This document shows positions 62,721-64,000 of a DNA stretch of 64,000 nucleotides, piece by piece. The notes beneath the pieces were generated by a model. It made no database searches. It saw only the letters and a list, made by a program, of their open reading frames with translations, and was not told the origin of the DNA. The position numbers and the translations under genes were made by a program. The first letter of the stretch is position 1; each line of letters opens with the position of its first letter. The stretch is from Streptomyces sp. 11x1 (GTDB taxonomy: Bacteria > Actinomycetota > Actinomycetes > Streptomycetales > Streptomycetaceae). Location: NCBI RefSeq assembly GCF_032598905.1, contig NZ_CP122458.1, positions 496,001 to 560,000 on the forward strand, read 5' to 3'.

Positions 62721-64000
62721 TCACCCCACCTGGTCGTAGCGGCCCAGGAGCCGGAACCTCCCGTCCTCGACCTGGTACAGGAAGCTCGTGTTCTCGGGCT
62801 CCAGGCTGTGGGTGAGGTCCTGGGTGAAACGGATGGGTTTGGCCACACCCTCGTAGGTGAGTTTGAAGATGCGTTCGGCGACCTGTCCGGGGGTGATGCC
62901 GACACCGGCGCCATGGGCCTCCAGGGCCGCGGTGATCAGCCCCACCGCGTCGTGGGCTTCCGCGGCCCAGCGGGCGGGAGGCACGCCGTAGCGGGCGCGG
63001 TGCGCGGCGGTGAACGCTCTGGCGGCCTTGGTGTCCGACGACTGCGGTTCGCTGTAGGGAGCCTCGAACACCCAGCCCTCGGCCGCCTCGCCCGCGGTCT
63101 TCGTGAAGGCCGGGCGCATGACGGGTTCGTAGCTCACGCGGGGGCCGGTGAATCCCGCCGAGGCGAGGGCGCGGGCGCAGGCCGCGGCGCGGGTCGGCGA
63201 GGTGCCGGCGTAGACGACGGCCTCGGGGTGAGTGGCCAGCGCGGCGGCGACGGCCGGGCCGAAGTCCTCCGTACCGGACGCCACCGGGTGAACCGTGGCG
63301 CTGCCGTCGCTGGGCGGGGACTCGCGCAGGTTGCGGGCGGTCTCGGCCATCCCGGGCGCGGCCTGGTCATGGACCACGGCGGTGCGCCCGACCCCGCGTA
63401 CCCGAGTCAGGTAGGAGAGCACGGGCAGGTTCCGGAAGCTGGATGGAACCACGGTCGCACAGCGGGTGCGGGTCTCGGCCGAGGACGGCCCCACTGCGCT
63501 GGAGTCGGCCGAGACGAGCAGGACAGGCGTGTACGCCTTCCCATACAGGGGGACCGCGACGCGGGCGGCGGCGACGGTGGTGGGGCCGATCACCGCGCAC
63601 AGCGACCGCTGGGCGAGCAGTGTGCGGACCCCTTCCTTCGCCCGCCCCGCCTCGCCCCGGTCGTCGTACGAGGTCAGGGCGAGCCGGAAGCGGGTGTCCG
63701 CACGGGCGTTGTACGCGGCCACGGCCAGTCGGGCGCCGCGCTCCTGCGCCAGCCCGGCCTCCTTGTGCTCACCCGTCAGGGCTGCCTGGAAGCCGATGAC
63801 ATGGACGGGCAGGCCCTGCGCCGAGCCGCCCTGCGCGGTGTCCTGACGGTTCGTCAGCACGAGCGCGGTGCCGGACGCGGCGAGCGCCGCGCCGACCGAT
63901 CCGCCGATCGCGAGGAGCCGGCGCCGGGAGGGGGCGCGGCCCTCTTCCACCAGGGTGGGCTCCAGCGGGGCCGCGGGGCCGCTCTGCCGGGGCGGCGGGT
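62721..64000 (-). CDS. ABC-type branched-chain amino-acid-binding-like domain, C-terminal part of a larger protein (partial)
   Basis: 426 residues are visible and the frame is open to the window edge. A hydrophobic segment, 'RRLLAIGGSVGAALAASGTALVL', precedes a periplasmic-binding (Peripla_BP_6, LivJ-like) domain: 'VIGFQAALTGEHKEAGLAQERGARLAVAAYN', 'CAVIGPTTVAAARVAVPLYG', 'WAAEAHDAVGLITAALEAHG'. The C-terminus 'TSFLYQVEDGRFRLLGRYDQ' is typical. The proline-rich stretch before the helix ('PAAPLEPTLVEEGRAPSRRR') is what links the Ser/Thr kinase domain to an external sensor in Streptomyces kinases, so the missing N-terminus is probably a kinase. A lipoprotein starting at GTG 63950 is the alternative, but no lipobox is seen. 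Confidence 0.75.
   Translation of the reverse strand, partial: PPPRQSGPAAPLEPTLVEEGRAPSRRRLLAIGGSVGAALAASGTALVLTNRQDTAQGGSAQGLPVHVIGFQAALTGEHKEAGLAQERGARLAVAAYNARADTRFRLALTSYDDRGEAGRAKEGVRTLLAQRSLCAVIGPTTVAAARVAVPLYGKAYTPVLLVSADSSAVGPSSAETRTRCATVVPSSFRNLPVLSYLTRVRGVGRTAVVHDQAAPGMAETARNLRESPPSDGSATVHPVASGTEDFGPAVAAALATHPEAVVYAGTSPTRAAACARALASAGFTGPRVSYEPVMRPAFTKTAGEAAEGWVFEAPYSEPQSSDTKAARAFTAAHRARYGVPPARWAAEAHDAVGLITAALEAHGAGVGITPGQVAERIFKLTYEGVAKPIRFTQDLTHSLEPENTSFLYQVEDGRFRLLGRYDQVG

Overview
The window comes from a high-GC actinobacterium, almost certainly a Streptomyces or close relative. The signs are roughly 70% GC with GC-rich third codon positions, many GTG starts and 4-bp start/stop overlaps, a conservon (roadblock, DUF742, small GTPase), and family matches that are typical of streptomycetes. 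No rRNA, tRNA, CRISPR array or insertion sequence was recognised. Names are assigned from motifs and remembered family sequences, with no database search.

Layout. 1-2.1 kb: tail of a conservon, then a FAD-monooxygenase scrap and a truncated flavin-binding protein. 2.5-7.4 kb: ArsR regulator, phosphofructokinase with pyrophosphate-type residues, two universal stress proteins (Usp), and a broken CapA gene fused to a hydrolase tail. 7.7-11.8 kb: P2-type cation ATPase with two TrkA-type regulators. 11.9-20.7 kb: Usp plus a nine-gene V/A-type ATPase operon. 20.9-27.5 kb: CBS-BON protein, then an acetyl-CoA module (AMP-forming synthetase, 2-oxoacid dehydrogenase E1alpha, E1beta, E2, acyl carrier protein). 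27.8-36.2 kb: kinase-like APH/AAA protein, Usp, Rv1733c-like membrane protein, nicotinate phosphoribosyltransferase, DUF1876, Hsp20, a DUF1918-HTH-flavin-binding fusion, CBS-BON and Usp. 36.5-45.4 kb: a sulfur-stress group with CsoR/CstR-type operators (truncated rhodanese, broken sulfide:quinone reductase, cysteine-desulfurase-like enzyme, CstR-like repressor, DUF302), interrupted by an MMPL transporter and a two-component system. 45.4-55.2 kb: Usp, small membrane proteins, and a group 3b-like [NiFe] hydrogenase operon flanked by broken hypF, hypC, hypD and hypE. 55.3-64 kb: second Rv1733c-like protein, P1B-5 metal ATPase with hemerythrin domain, flavodoxin, CBS-BON, GNAT/acyl-CoA-synthetase fusion, and the C-terminal part of a larger protein carrying a ligand-binding domain.

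Taken together this resembles a hypoxia or dormancy island. Many families match members of the Mycobacterium tuberculosis DosR regulon: Usp, CBS (Hrp1), CapA, CtpF, Rv2004c, Rv1733c, PncB2, Rv1738, Hsp20 and DUF1918. A recurring 16-bp near-palindrome (AGGGACATTCGGCCCT type) precedes at least ten transcription units, often as pairs about 22 bp apart, which suggests one shared regulator encoded elsewhere. The enzymes would serve energy-limited cells: PPi-dependent glycolysis, proton pumping, acetate/acetyl-CoA interconversion under acetylation control, NAD salvage, and hydrogen or redox balance. Several accessory genes (hypF, hypC, hypD, hypE, sqr, rhodanese, capA) have decayed, so the island is partly eroded.
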